Shown piece after piece: positions 46,409 through 54,761 of a stretch of DNA of 64,000 bases (position 1 is the stretch's first letter; each line of letters starts with the position of its first letter). Origin of the DNA: JALORV01 sp963769745. GTDB taxonomy: Bacteria > Pseudomonadota > Gammaproteobacteria > Burkholderiales > Burkholderiaceae_F. Below the pieces are notes generated by a model. It had not been told where the DNA came from, did no database searches, and saw nothing but the letters and a program-made list of their open reading frames with translations. Location of the stretch: NCBI GenBank assembly GCA_963769745.1, contig CAVYNB010000029.1:62001-126000 (forward strand), written 5' to 3'. The position numbers and the translations under genes are program-made.

Positions 46409-46882
46409 ATGGCGAGCAAAGAACTCGATCGCATCGATCGCAAGATCCTGGAGATCCTGCAGGCCGACGGCCGCATCACGAACCAGGAGTTGTCGGAACG
46501 CATCGCGCTCAGCCCGCGCGCCTGCCTCGATCGCGTGCGACGGCTCGAACGTGCGGGGCTGATCGCGGGTTACATGGCGGTGCTGGACCCGCGCAAGCTC
46601 GGCGGGCTGCTCACCATCGTCGTCGAAGTGACACTGAAGGACCAGACCCAGGCCACGCACAGCCGTTTCGAGCAGCGCATGCGCCTGGCCGAGGAAGTCG
46701 TGGAGTGCTTCCTCGTGTCCGGACCCTGCGACTACGTGCTGCGGCTGGCGTGCCGCGATCTCGATCACTATCGCGACCTCACCAACGCGTGGACCGACGA
46801 TCCCGCCCTTGGCGTTGAAAAGATCAGTTCAAAACCGGAACTGCAGACGATCAAGGCCTTTCGCGGCTATCCGCTGGCCTGA
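46409..46882 (+). CDS. Lrp/AsnC-family transcription regulator
   Basis: 157 residues from ATG 46409. An N-terminal winged-helix (LDRIDRKILEILQADGRITNQELSERIALSPRACLDRVRRLE) is followed by the RAM/AsnC effector domain (LLTIVVEVTLKDQ, CFLVSGPCDYVLRLACRDLDHY). Typically an amino-acid-sensing regulator. It is 166 bases before the ornithine aminotransferase on the same strand, a likely target. No ribosome-binding site precedes it. Confidence 0.92.
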   Translation: MASKELDRIDRKILEILQADGRITNQELSERIALSPRACLDRVRRLERAGLIAGYMAVLDPRKLGGLLTIVVEVTLKDQTQATHSRFEQRMRLAEEVVECFLVSGPCDYVLRLACRDLDHYRDLTNAWTDDPALGVEKISSKPELQTIKAFRGYPLA

Positions 46883-47048
46883 ACAACCGGCCCCCCTGTC
46901 GGCACGGGACGCTGCCGAATCGGCGGAAGTCGCACGGACAGACAGCCGCTTCGAGCAAAACGGCTAGCGTCAATCTGCCTCGCCCAGCTTTTGCGCCCCA
47001 TACACTGGCTGGAGTTTCAGCGAGGTGTAGGTTTCAACGAGGTGGCTC

Positions 47049-48309
47049 ATGGATGCGCGGCTCGGACAGGTTTTCAACGGATCGGACCAGTCGATTGCAC
47101 TGGAAAAATCGTACGCGGCGCCGAATTACGCGCCGATCCCGGTCGTGCTCGAACGCGGCGAGGAAAGCTGGCTCTGGGATGCCGACGGCAAGCGCTATCT
47201 CGATTTCATGTCGGCGTATTCGGCGGTCAGTCATGGCCACGCGCATCCGCGGCTGGTCCGTGCGCTGATCGAACAGGCGCAGCGCGTGGCGGTCACATCG
47301 CGCGCCTATCACTCGTCCGTCCTCGGTCCGTTCGTGGCCAAGCTGGTCGAACTTGCGGACCTGCGCTCGCCGGCGCGCGTACTGCCCGCAAGCGGCGGCT
47401 GCGAATCGGTCGAGACCGCGATCAAGGCGGCGCGTCGCTGGGGCTACCGCGTCAAAGGCATTGCTGCCGACCACGCCGAAATCGTCGTGGCGCGCGGCAA
47501 CTTCCATGGGCGCTCGACCAGCGTGGTCGGCTTTTCGACGGAGGCGTCGTATCGCGCCGACTTCGGACCCTTCGCTCCGGGTTTCCGGCACTTCGACTTC
47601 GGCAGACATCGCTTCACTCGAAGCAGCCATCAACGATCACACCTGCGCGGTGCTGATCGAACCGATCCAGGGCGAAGCCGGCATCGTGCTGCCGCCCGAC
47701 GGATTCCTGCAGGCCGCGCGCAGGCTCTGCGACGAACGAAACGTGCTGCTGATCCTTGACGAGATCCAGACCGGCCTCGGCCGCACCGGAACGATGTTCG
47801 CCTATATGCACGAGGACATTCGTCCCGACGGCGTGCTGGTCGGCAAGGCCCTGGGCGGTGGCCTGCTGCCGGTATCGGCCTTCGTCGCACGCGCCGAGAT
47901 ACTGGATCTGATGGAGCCCGGCAGTCACGGTTCGACGTTCGGTGGCAATCCGCTCGCTGCACGGGTGGCGCTCGAAGCGCTGCGCGTACTCGTCGACGAG
48001 CGACTGGTCGAACGCAGCCGCGAGCTCGGTGCGCACCTGCTGTCACGGCTGCGCGGACTCGACTCCGCCTTGATCCGCGCCGTGCGCGGACGCGGTCTGT
48101 GGGTCGGCGTCGAGCTCGACAGCAATCGGGTGTCCGCGCGCGCTGTCGTCGAGCGCATGGCCGAGCGTGGTGTGCTGAGCAAGGACACGCACGAAACCGT
48201 GATCCGCTTTGCCCCGCCGCTGACGATCAGCCGCGAAGCACTGGACTGGGGCATCGGCGTCTTCGCGTCTGTGCTGGCGGAATTCGAAGCGCGACCCATG
48301 ACGCAGTAG
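47049..48309 (+). pseudogene. Ornithine aminotransferase-like (class III), frameshifted near 47602
   Basis: A class III PLP aminotransferase closest in pattern to ornithine-oxo-acid transaminase (RocD). N-terminal part: APIPVVLERGEESWLWDADGKRYLDFMSAYSAVSHGHAHPRL, PASGGCESVETAIKAARRWGY and FHGRSTSVVGFS. One extra A in GGCAGACATCGC near 47602 breaks the frame. Without it FDFGDIASLEAAI continues into VLIEPIQGEAGI, LILDEIQTGLGRTG and the PLP lysine in GKALGGGLLPVSAF. Restored length ~419 residues. GAGG lies 6 bases before ATG 47049. Likely works under the Lrp-type regulator upstream. Confidence 0.85.
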
Positions 48310-48426
48310 CGTCAGCCTCGGGGGCACGTGCCCGGGCGCGACGCAAGCGCCAGCCATCGCCCTTGGAAGTGAGTCGCCCTCCCCCGGACGGGCGATCCCT
48401 CCCGGAGCACCCGCTGTCGAAACTCC

Positions 48427-49236
48427 ATGCAGGATCTGGCAATGGAGAAACTGATGCGGGCACTATCACCGAGCGATGGCAGCGCCGATGCGGTCCGGGA
48501 AGCGGCCGACGCGGCGCTGATGCATGGCGACAACCGGCCTGCGCTGGAACGCGAACTGGATCGGCTTAACACCGCGATCCAGGGCTCCGCCGCCGCCCTC
48601 GGGCAGCATCTTTCGTGGACGATCGTCGCCCAGTCGTTCCTGCTGACCGCCTATGTCGTCGTCCTGATCGGCTCCTGGAGTCTGCCGATTCCGGGCAAGC
48701 GCTGGCTGCTGACCGGGATCGCGGTCTTCGCCCTTGCCGCCGTCGTGCTCACCTATCTCGGACTGCGCGCCGCACGTGATCGCGTCGGCCCGCTCAAACT
48801 GCAACGCCAGCGTGTCGAAGACGCCCTCGAGCGCGTGGCAGCTCGTCCTCCCGCCTTTGCCCGCCAGGGGGTGATCACGGCGCTACTGGCGCAGGCATCA
48901 ACGCGCGGACTGCCCCTGCTGATCATCGGCGGATGGGTCGCACTGACGCTGTATACCCTGGGCCTGCCGCTGCCGACGGACAGCAAGTCGACGTCGGCAT
49001 CGGTTGAACCGCGCCCGACGGCGAATGCAGTGACGACCGCTGCGCCGAAGTCGGCACGACCCGTCCCGGCTGCTGCGGCCGCAAAGGGCACGGCGGTGCC
49101 GGCTGAAGCAGTGCCTGCGGCACCCCAGGACGCCAGTGCAGACGCCAGCGGCGAATCACCGCTGATCAATTTCTTCCGCCGCGCGGTCAACACACCGCCG
49201 GCAGTGGAGCCGCCGACGGAATCGATCAGGCCCTAG
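48427..49236 (+). CDS. Hypothetical membrane protein
   Basis: 269 residues, family not recognised. An N-terminal cytoplasmic helix region is followed by membrane spans near residues 62-85, 92-115 and 160-180. The remainder (about 180-269) is Ala/Pro/Thr-rich and probably extended in the periplasm or cytoplasm. The start could also be ATG 48442. No functional context is visible. Confidence 0.6.
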   Translation: MQDLAMEKLMRALSPSDGSADAVREAADAALMHGDNRPALERELDRLNTAIQGSAAALGQHLSWTIVAQSFLLTAYVVVLIGSWSLPIPGKRWLLTGIAVFALAAVVLTYLGLRAARDRVGPLKLQRQRVEDALERVAARPPAFARQGVITALLAQASTRGLPLLIIGGWVALTLYTLGLPLPTDSKSTSASVEPRPTANAVTTAAPKSARPVPAAAAAKGTAVPAEAVPAAPQDASADASGESPLINFFRRAVNTPPAVEPPTESIRP

Positions 49237-49290
49237 GATCGCGTGCCGCGTGTCAGGGCGCTCGTGTCAGGGAGCTCATTAGCGCGCTGA

Positions 49291-50094
49291 TCACGGCGCC
49301 CATGTCGGCTTGCGCTTGTCCATGAAGGCCTGTACGCCTTCCTGCGCCGACTCGTCGATCATGTTGCAGGCCATCGTCTGCCCGGCCATCTGGTACGCGG
49401 CCTCGATACCGGTTTCGATCTGCCGATAGAACAGATCCTTGCCCAGCGCCAGCGCCGACTTCGGCTTGGCGATGATGGAGGCGGCCAGACGATCGACTTC
49501 GGCGTCGAGCTGGTCAGGCGGAACAACGCGGTTGACGAGCCCGCGGGCCTGCGCGGCCGCCGCGTCGATGAAGTCTCCCGTGACCAGCATCTCGAAGGCC
49601 TCCTTGCGCCCGACATTGCGCGACAGCGCCACGCCCGGCGTCGAGCAGAACAGTCCCACGTTGATGCCGCTCACCGCGAAGCGCGCATCGGCCGCGGCCA
49701 CTGCCAGGTCGCACATCGCGACCAGCTGGCAGCCCGCCGCCGTGGCGATGCCGTGCACGCGCGCGATCACCGGCACCGGCAGGCGCTGCAGCGTCAGCAT
49801 CAGCTGCGCGCACTGAGCAAACAACCGCCGGTAGTAGTCGATCGACGGGTTGGCCTTCATCTGCTTGAGGTCATGACCTGGGCAGAACGCCTTGCCCCGG
49901 CCGGCGATCACGACAACGCGTGCCGAGTCGTCGCGCGCCACCGCATCGAGTTGCACCTGCAGTGCGGCCATCATCTCCTCCGACAGCGCGTTGAACTGCT
50001 GCGGCCGGTTCAGCGTCAAAGTGACCACGCCACGCGCATCGCGTTCGTTCAGAACATACGGTTCGGTCATCGGGCGTGATTCCGGGGCGTTCAT
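49291..50094 (-). CDS. Enoyl-CoA hydratase/isomerase family protein
   Basis: A 267-residue crotonase-fold protein (ECHDC3-like). The oxyanion-hole stretch KAFCPGHDLKQMKANPS and ARVHGIATAAGCQLVAMCDLAVAA are present, but the catalytic Glu pair of true hydratases is not obvious in SGINVGLFCSTPGVAL, so a different acyl-CoA reaction is possible. It starts nine bases after the acyl-CoA ligase stop in the same operon. Confidence 0.9.
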   Translation of the reverse strand: MNAPESRPMTEPYVLNERDARGVVTLTLNRPQQFNALSEEMMAALQVQLDAVARDDSARVVVIAGRGKAFCPGHDLKQMKANPSIDYYRRLFAQCAQLMLTLQRLPVPVIARVHGIATAAGCQLVAMCDLAVAAADARFAVSGINVGLFCSTPGVALSRNVGRKEAFEMLVTGDFIDAAAAQARGLVNRVVPPDQLDAEVDRLAASIIAKPKSALALGKDLFYRQIETGIEAAYQMAGQTMACNMIDESAQEGVQAFMDKRKPTWAP

Positions 50095-50103
50095 CGCAGT
50101 CTC

Positions 50104-51759
50104 CTAGACATCGATGGCAGAGGCGGATTTCGCCTGCTGCCTGAGCATGTACTTCTGGATCTTTCCGGTCGACGTCTTTGGCAGTTCGCCAAAGACGATG
50201 CGCTTGGGCACCTTGAAGCCGGCGAGGAACTTGCGGCAGTGCGCGATCAGCTCGTCGGTCGTCAGTTCGACACCGCTGCGGAGCTCGACGAAGGCACACG
50301 GCACCTCACCCCACTTCGCGTCGGGCTGCGCGACTACCGCCGCAGCGTTCACGGCCGGATGCCGATACAGCGCATCTTCCACCTCGATCGACGATATGTT
50401 TTCGCCGCCCGAGATGATGATGTCCTTGCTGCGGTCCTTGATGCGCAGGTAGCCGTCCGGATAGACCACCGCCAGATCGCCCGAGTGAAACCAGCCGCCC
50501 CGGAATGCCTCGCGCGAGGCCGCCTCGTTCTTCAGGTAGCCCTTCATCGCGATGTTGCCGCGGAACATCACCTCGCCGATGGACTCGCCATCCCACGGCA
50601 CCGGCTGCAGGGTCTCGGGATCAAGGACCGCGACACCTTCTTCCAGCGTGTAGCGCACGCCCTGTCGGCCGTTCAGGATCGCCCGCTCGCCCACGTCCAT
50701 GTCTGCCCAGGCAGGCTGCTTGGCACAGACCGTCGCTGGTCCGTAGACCTCGGTCAGGCCGTAGACATGCGTCAGGTCGATGCCAAGCCGGTCCATGCCT
50801 TCGATCATCGATGCCGGGGGCGCGGCCGCCGCCACCATCGCGCTCACGCGGTGGCCGATGCCTCGCTTCATCTCGTCGGGCGCGTTGACCAGCATCGAAT
50901 GGACGATCGGCGCACCGCAAAAGTGCGTGACGCGATGGGCGCGGATCGCATCGAACACTCCCGCGGCGTCAACCCGGCGCAGGCAGACATGCGTGCCGGC
51001 CATCGCTGCAATCGTCCACGGAAAGCACCAGCCGTTGCAGTGGAACATCGGCAGCGTCCACAGGTACACCGGATGATGCGGCATCGCCCACACCAGTACG
51101 TTCGACACCGCATTGGTGTAGGCGCCACGGTGCGAGTACACGACGCCCTTGGGATTTCCGGTCGTGCCGGAGGTGTAGTTGAGTGCGATCGCGTCCCACT
51201 CATCGGTCGGGATCGGCCACGCATAATCCGCCGAGCCGGTCGCCAGGAAGGCCTCATAGGGCACGCCGCCCAACGGCGCCCCTGCGCCGTCGTACACCGG
51301 ATCGTCGACATCGATCACCTGCAACGGCCGACCCAGCTGTGCGATCGCCGACCGGACGGTCGGCGCGAACTCGCGATCGACGATCAGCACCTTGGCCTCG
51401 CCGTGCTCGAGCATGAACGCGATCGAGGCGGCATCGAGCCGCGTATTAAGGGCATTCAGCACCGCACCGGCCATCGGGATGCCGTAGTGCGCCTCGACCA
51501 TTTCGGGCGTGTTCGGCAGCATCACGGCCACGGTGTCGCCGCGCCCAATCCCGGCGCGGGCCAGCGCATGGGCCAGCTGGCGTGAGCGCGCGTAGACCTC
51601 GCGCCAGGTTCGACGCACGGTCTGCGCGCCACTGCCGTGTATGACGGCAGTCAGATCGGGGAACACCGTCGCGCTGCGCTCGACAAAGCCCAACGGAGAC
51701 AGCGGTGCAAAGTTCGCCGGATTCCGGTCGAGTCCGATTTCGTAGATCGTAGAAGTCAT
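50104..51759 (-). CDS. Acyl-CoA ligase (AMP-forming; AlkK/DmdB-like)
   Basis: 551 residues; activates a medium-chain or branched acid to acyl-CoA. AMP-binding motif LNYTSGTTGNPKGVVYSHRG near 190-210, FHCNGWCFPW, YGLTEVYGP, the adenylate motif FHSGDLAVVYPDGYLRIKDRSKDII, and the C-terminal PKTSTGKIQKYMLR. Most like short/medium-chain or 3-methylmercaptopropionate ligases; substrate unknown. In an operon with the deacetylase upstream and the hydratase downstream. Confidence 0.93.
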   Translation of the reverse strand: MTSTIYEIGLDRNPANFAPLSPLGFVERSATVFPDLTAVIHGSGAQTVRRTWREVYARSRQLAHALARAGIGRGDTVAVMLPNTPEMVEAHYGIPMAGAVLNALNTRLDAASIAFMLEHGEAKVLIVDREFAPTVRSAIAQLGRPLQVIDVDDPVYDGAGAPLGGVPYEAFLATGSADYAWPIPTDEWDAIALNYTSGTTGNPKGVVYSHRGAYTNAVSNVLVWAMPHHPVYLWTLPMFHCNGWCFPWTIAAMAGTHVCLRRVDAAGVFDAIRAHRVTHFCGAPIVHSMLVNAPDEMKRGIGHRVSAMVAAAAPPASMIEGMDRLGIDLTHVYGLTEVYGPATVCAKQPAWADMDVGERAILNGRQGVRYTLEEGVAVLDPETLQPVPWDGESIGEVMFRGNIAMKGYLKNEAASREAFRGGWFHSGDLAVVYPDGYLRIKDRSKDIIISGGENISSIEVEDALYRHPAVNAAAVVAQPDAKWGEVPCAFVELRSGVELTTDELIAHCRKFLAGFKVPKRIVFGELPKTSTGKIQKYMLRQQAKSASAIDV

Positions 51760-51797
51760 TGTTTGTCAGCGCGGCGGTTGCGTACGCCTGTATCGCC

Positions 51798-52724
51798 TCA
51801 CAGCTGCGCAAGCGCCTTCAGGTGCGCGCCGACGCTGCGTGCCAGCGCGCTCAGGTTGTAGCCTCCTTCAAGCGAACTGACGATCCGCCCCTCGCTGAAC
51901 TCGTCGGCCACTTCCATCAGGCGCTTCGTGATGTAGGCGTAATCGGCCTCCACCAGGCCCATCTGGCCGAGGTCGTCCTCGCGGTGGGCATCGAATCCGG
52001 CCGAGATAAACAGCATCTGCGGTCGAAAGGCGCGCAGGCGCGGCATCCAGACTTCATCGACCACCTGCCGGACCACATCCCCCTTGGTTCCGGCCGGAAG
52101 CGGCACGTTCACCATGTTTTTCGCCACGTGATCCGTCCCGGTATACGGGTAGAACGGATGCTGGAAGAAACTGACCATCAGCACACGCTCGTCTCCCGCC
52201 AGGATCTCCTCGGTCCCATTGCCGTGATGCACGTCGAAATCGATCACCGCCACCCGCTGCAGGCCATGCGCGGTCAGCGCATGGCGCGCACCGATGGCGA
52301 CGTTATTGAAGAAGCAGAAGCCCATCGCGGCCGCCTTGCGGGCATGGTGGCCCGGGGGACGAATCGCACAGAACGCATTGCCGAGTTCGCGGGCGATCAC
52401 GCGATCGGTCGCCTCGATCACCGCGCCGGCCGAACGCAGCGCAGCGTCCCAGGTGTGGGGGTTCATCGAGGTATCCGGATCGACGGGCCAGTAGCCTTGC
52501 TGTGGTACGCTGGATTTCAGTCTGTCGATGTATGCCGCGTCATGGGCGCGCGCCAGCGCTTCTTCCGACGCGACCGGTGCGTCGTAGTGCTGCAGGTGCG
52601 GCGCGATGCCGGTGGAAATCAGATGATCGTGTATGGCCGCAAGCCTTTCAGGGCTTTCCGGATGCCACGAACCCATTTCGTGCGCCGTGCAGGCACGGTG
52701 CGTGAAGAACCCTGTTTGAAGCAT
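51798..52724 (-). CDS. Histone deacetylase-family (acetylpolyamine amidohydrolase-like) enzyme
   Basis: 308 residues from ATG 52724. A zinc deacetylase fold: CAIRPPGHHARKAAAMGFCFFNNVAIGA (catalytic His pair), VIDFDVHHGNGTEEIL (metal ligands), ISAGFDAHREDDLGQM (third ligand) and SLEGGYNLSALARSV. It may remove acetyl or longer acyl groups from proteins or polyamines. An upstream in-frame reading to 52994 overlaps the divergent MoxR gene and is ignored. First gene of the HDAC-ligase-hydratase operon. Confidence 0.92.
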   Translation of the reverse strand: MLQTGFFTHRACTAHEMGSWHPESPERLAAIHDHLISTGIAPHLQHYDAPVASEEALARAHDAAYIDRLKSSVPQQGYWPVDPDTSMNPHTWDAALRSAGAVIEATDRVIARELGNAFCAIRPPGHHARKAAAMGFCFFNNVAIGARHALTAHGLQRVAVIDFDVHHGNGTEEILAGDERVLMVSFFQHPFYPYTGTDHVAKNMVNVPLPAGTKGDVVRQVVDEVWMPRLRAFRPQMLFISAGFDAHREDDLGQMGLVEADYAYITKRLMEVADEFSEGRIVSSLEGGYNLSALARSVGAHLKALAQL

Positions 52725-52794
52725 GTCCCCTTTTAACCCTCTTTTGTCCCCGACGGCGAGGTCCGCGAAAAGCGCGGCCTGAGCGTTTGAGCCA

Positions 52795-53718
52795 ATGTTA
52801 GAGAAATTCCGCGCGACCGCCACCCAGATCAGCAGCGTGATCGTCGGCAAGAGCCTGCAGATCCGCCAGAGCCTGACCTGCCTGCTCGCTGGCGGCCATC
52901 TGCTGATCGAGGACGCACCGGGAGTCGGCAAGACCACACTGGCGCATGCGATCGCGATTTCGCTCGGACTGCCGTTCCGGCGCATCCAGTTCACCAGCGA
53001 CCTGCTGCCGTCCGACGTGATCGGCGTATCCGTCTACGACCGCACCGGTGGCCAGTTCGTCTTTCATCCGGGACCGATCTTCACCGAAGTGCTGCTGGCC
53101 GACGAGATCAACCGCGCCAGCCCCAAGACCCAGAGCGCGATGCTCGAAGCCATGGAGGAGAGCCAGGTGTCGGTCGACGGCCTGTCGCGTCCGCTGCCGA
53201 ATCCATTCTTCGTGATCGCCACGCAGAACCCGCTGTCGCAGGTGGGCACGTTTCCGCTGCCCGAGTCACAACTCGACCGCTTCCTGATGTGCATCAGCCT
53301 CGGCTACCCGGACCGCGCGGCAGAACGCGCCCTGCTTTCGGGCGAGGCGCGGCGCGACATGCTGAAGTCGTTGCCGGCGGTCGCGCGTCCGAGTGACCTC
53401 GTCACCGCACAGGCCGAAGTGAAGAAGGTGTTCGTGTCCGCCGCGCTGCTCGACTACGTGCAGGCGCTGATGGGTCATACGCGCGCCTCCGGCAAGTACG
53501 CCGAGGGCCTGTCACCGCGTGGCGGTCTCGCGCTGCTGGCCGCCGCGCGCGCCTGGGCCTGGATGGACGGGCGCAATCACGTGATTCCGGAGGACGTACA
53601 AAACGTGATGCCGGCGGTTGCCGGCCACCGCCTGCATGCCGTCAGCCGCGACAGCGGCCGCGCGCTGCACGGCAGGGAACTCGTCAGCCAGCTGATCGGC
53701 GCAGTGCCGGTTCCGTAG
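52795..53718 (+). CDS. MoxR-family AAA+ ATPase
   Basis: 307 residues. Walker A DAPGVGKTTLAHAIA, Walker B VLLADEINRASPKTQSAMLEAMEE, sensor 1 FFVIATQNPLSQVGTFPLPESQLDRFL and the C-terminal lid RGGLALLAAARAWAWM. MoxR proteins act as chaperones for large complexes and are nearly always beside a DUF58 gene, as here. Divergent from the deacetylase gene with 70 bases between. Confidence 0.95.
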   Translation: MLEKFRATATQISSVIVGKSLQIRQSLTCLLAGGHLLIEDAPGVGKTTLAHAIAISLGLPFRRIQFTSDLLPSDVIGVSVYDRTGGQFVFHPGPIFTEVLLADEINRASPKTQSAMLEAMEESQVSVDGLSRPLPNPFFVIATQNPLSQVGTFPLPESQLDRFLMCISLGYPDRAAERALLSGEARRDMLKSLPAVARPSDLVTAQAEVKKVFVSAALLDYVQALMGHTRASGKYAEGLSPRGGLALLAAARAWAWMDGRNHVIPEDVQNVMPAVAGHRLHAVSRDSGRALHGRELVSQLIGAVPVP

Positions 53719-53729
53719 CATCCATTCCC

Positions 53730-54761
53730 GTGAGCGTCATCACGCACTCGTGGGCGATGCGGCTGGGCGAATGGATCTCCGGCCGCCGCGGTCCGGAGAT
53801 GGGCGAGGTACTGCTGGACCGCCGCCGCGTCTACATCCTGCCGACGCCCGCCGGCGTGCTGTTCGGCGCGGCGATGCTGATGCTGTTGATCGGCTCGATC
53901 AACTACTCGCTGCAGCTCGGCTACGCGCTGACCTTCCTGGTCACCGGCATGGCGATCGTCGGCATGCACACCACGCACTCCAACCTCGCGAACATCGTGC
54001 TGCGCGGCGTGCGCGTCGAGCCGGTGTACGCAGGCGACGTCGTGATCTTCCAGCTGACCGCCACCAATCCCACGACGCTCGACCGCTTTGCGCTGCGCTT
54101 CTCGTTCATCGGTGCGCCGGAGCCGCGCAACTGGCTGGGCAGCTTCGCTGCGGTGTTCGGCGGCGGGCGGCGAACGGCCGCGCGACCGTTCATCACCACC
54201 GAGCTGCCGGCGCGCGGCGACCGCGCGATCGGCGTGCCGCTGCCAGCGCCCGTCCGCGGCAAGCTGCCGGCCCCGCGAATCGTCATCGAGACGCGCTTTC
54301 CGTTCGGGCTGTGGCGCGCGTGGGCGTACCTGACGCCGGCGCTGACCGCGATCGTCTATCCGAAGCCCGAGGCCGATGCGCCGCCGCTGCCCGCAACCGG
54401 ACTGGCCGGCGGTGAAGGCGTGGGGCTCGCCGCGACCGGCGACGACTTCGCCGGCGTGCGGCCGTACTCGCCCGGCGACCCGCAGAAGATGATCGCGTGG
54501 CGGCTCGCCGCGCGCTGCGACGAGTTGTCGGTCAAGCAGTTCGACGCGCAGGGCGGCGGCGACCTGCTGCTGGACTTCGAGGCGATCAGCCCCCAGCTGG
54601 ATGTCGAGCAGAAGCTGTCGCGGCTGACGCGCTGGGTGCTGGACGCCGACGCCGCCCACATGCGCTACGCGTTGCGCATTCCCGGCGCACTCGCCTTCGC
54701 CGGCACCGGCACGCAGCATCGCGAGCACTGCCTGGGCGCGCTGGCGCTGTACCACGCGTGA
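53730..54761 (+). CDS. DUF58 domain protein
   Basis: 343 residues. Two membrane spans near residues 41-60 and 62-82 are followed by a beta-rich section. The DUF58 motif lies at RPYSPGDPQKMIAWRLAARCDELSVKQFD (about 245-275), a von Willebrand-like fold partner of MoxR. It follows moxR by 11 bases, and its stop overlaps the start of the next gene. Confidence 0.92.
   Translation: MSVITHSWAMRLGEWISGRRGPEMGEVLLDRRRVYILPTPAGVLFGAAMLMLLIGSINYSLQLGYALTFLVTGMAIVGMHTTHSNLANIVLRGVRVEPVYAGDVVIFQLTATNPTTLDRFALRFSFIGAPEPRNWLGSFAAVFGGGRRTAARPFITTELPARGDRAIGVPLPAPVRGKLPAPRIVIETRFPFGLWRAWAYLTPALTAIVYPKPEADAPPLPATGLAGGEGVGLAATGDDFAGVRPYSPGDPQKMIAWRLAARCDELSVKQFDAQGGGDLLLDFEAISPQLDVEQKLSRLTRWVLDADAAHMRYALRIPGALAFAGTGTQHREHCLGALALYHA

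Noticed and set aside
48322..48333. GGGCACGTGCCC palindrome after the ornithine aminotransferase
   Set aside because: A 12-bp palindrome alone in GC-rich DNA, with no paired element or gene start nearby, is not enough to call a regulatory site.
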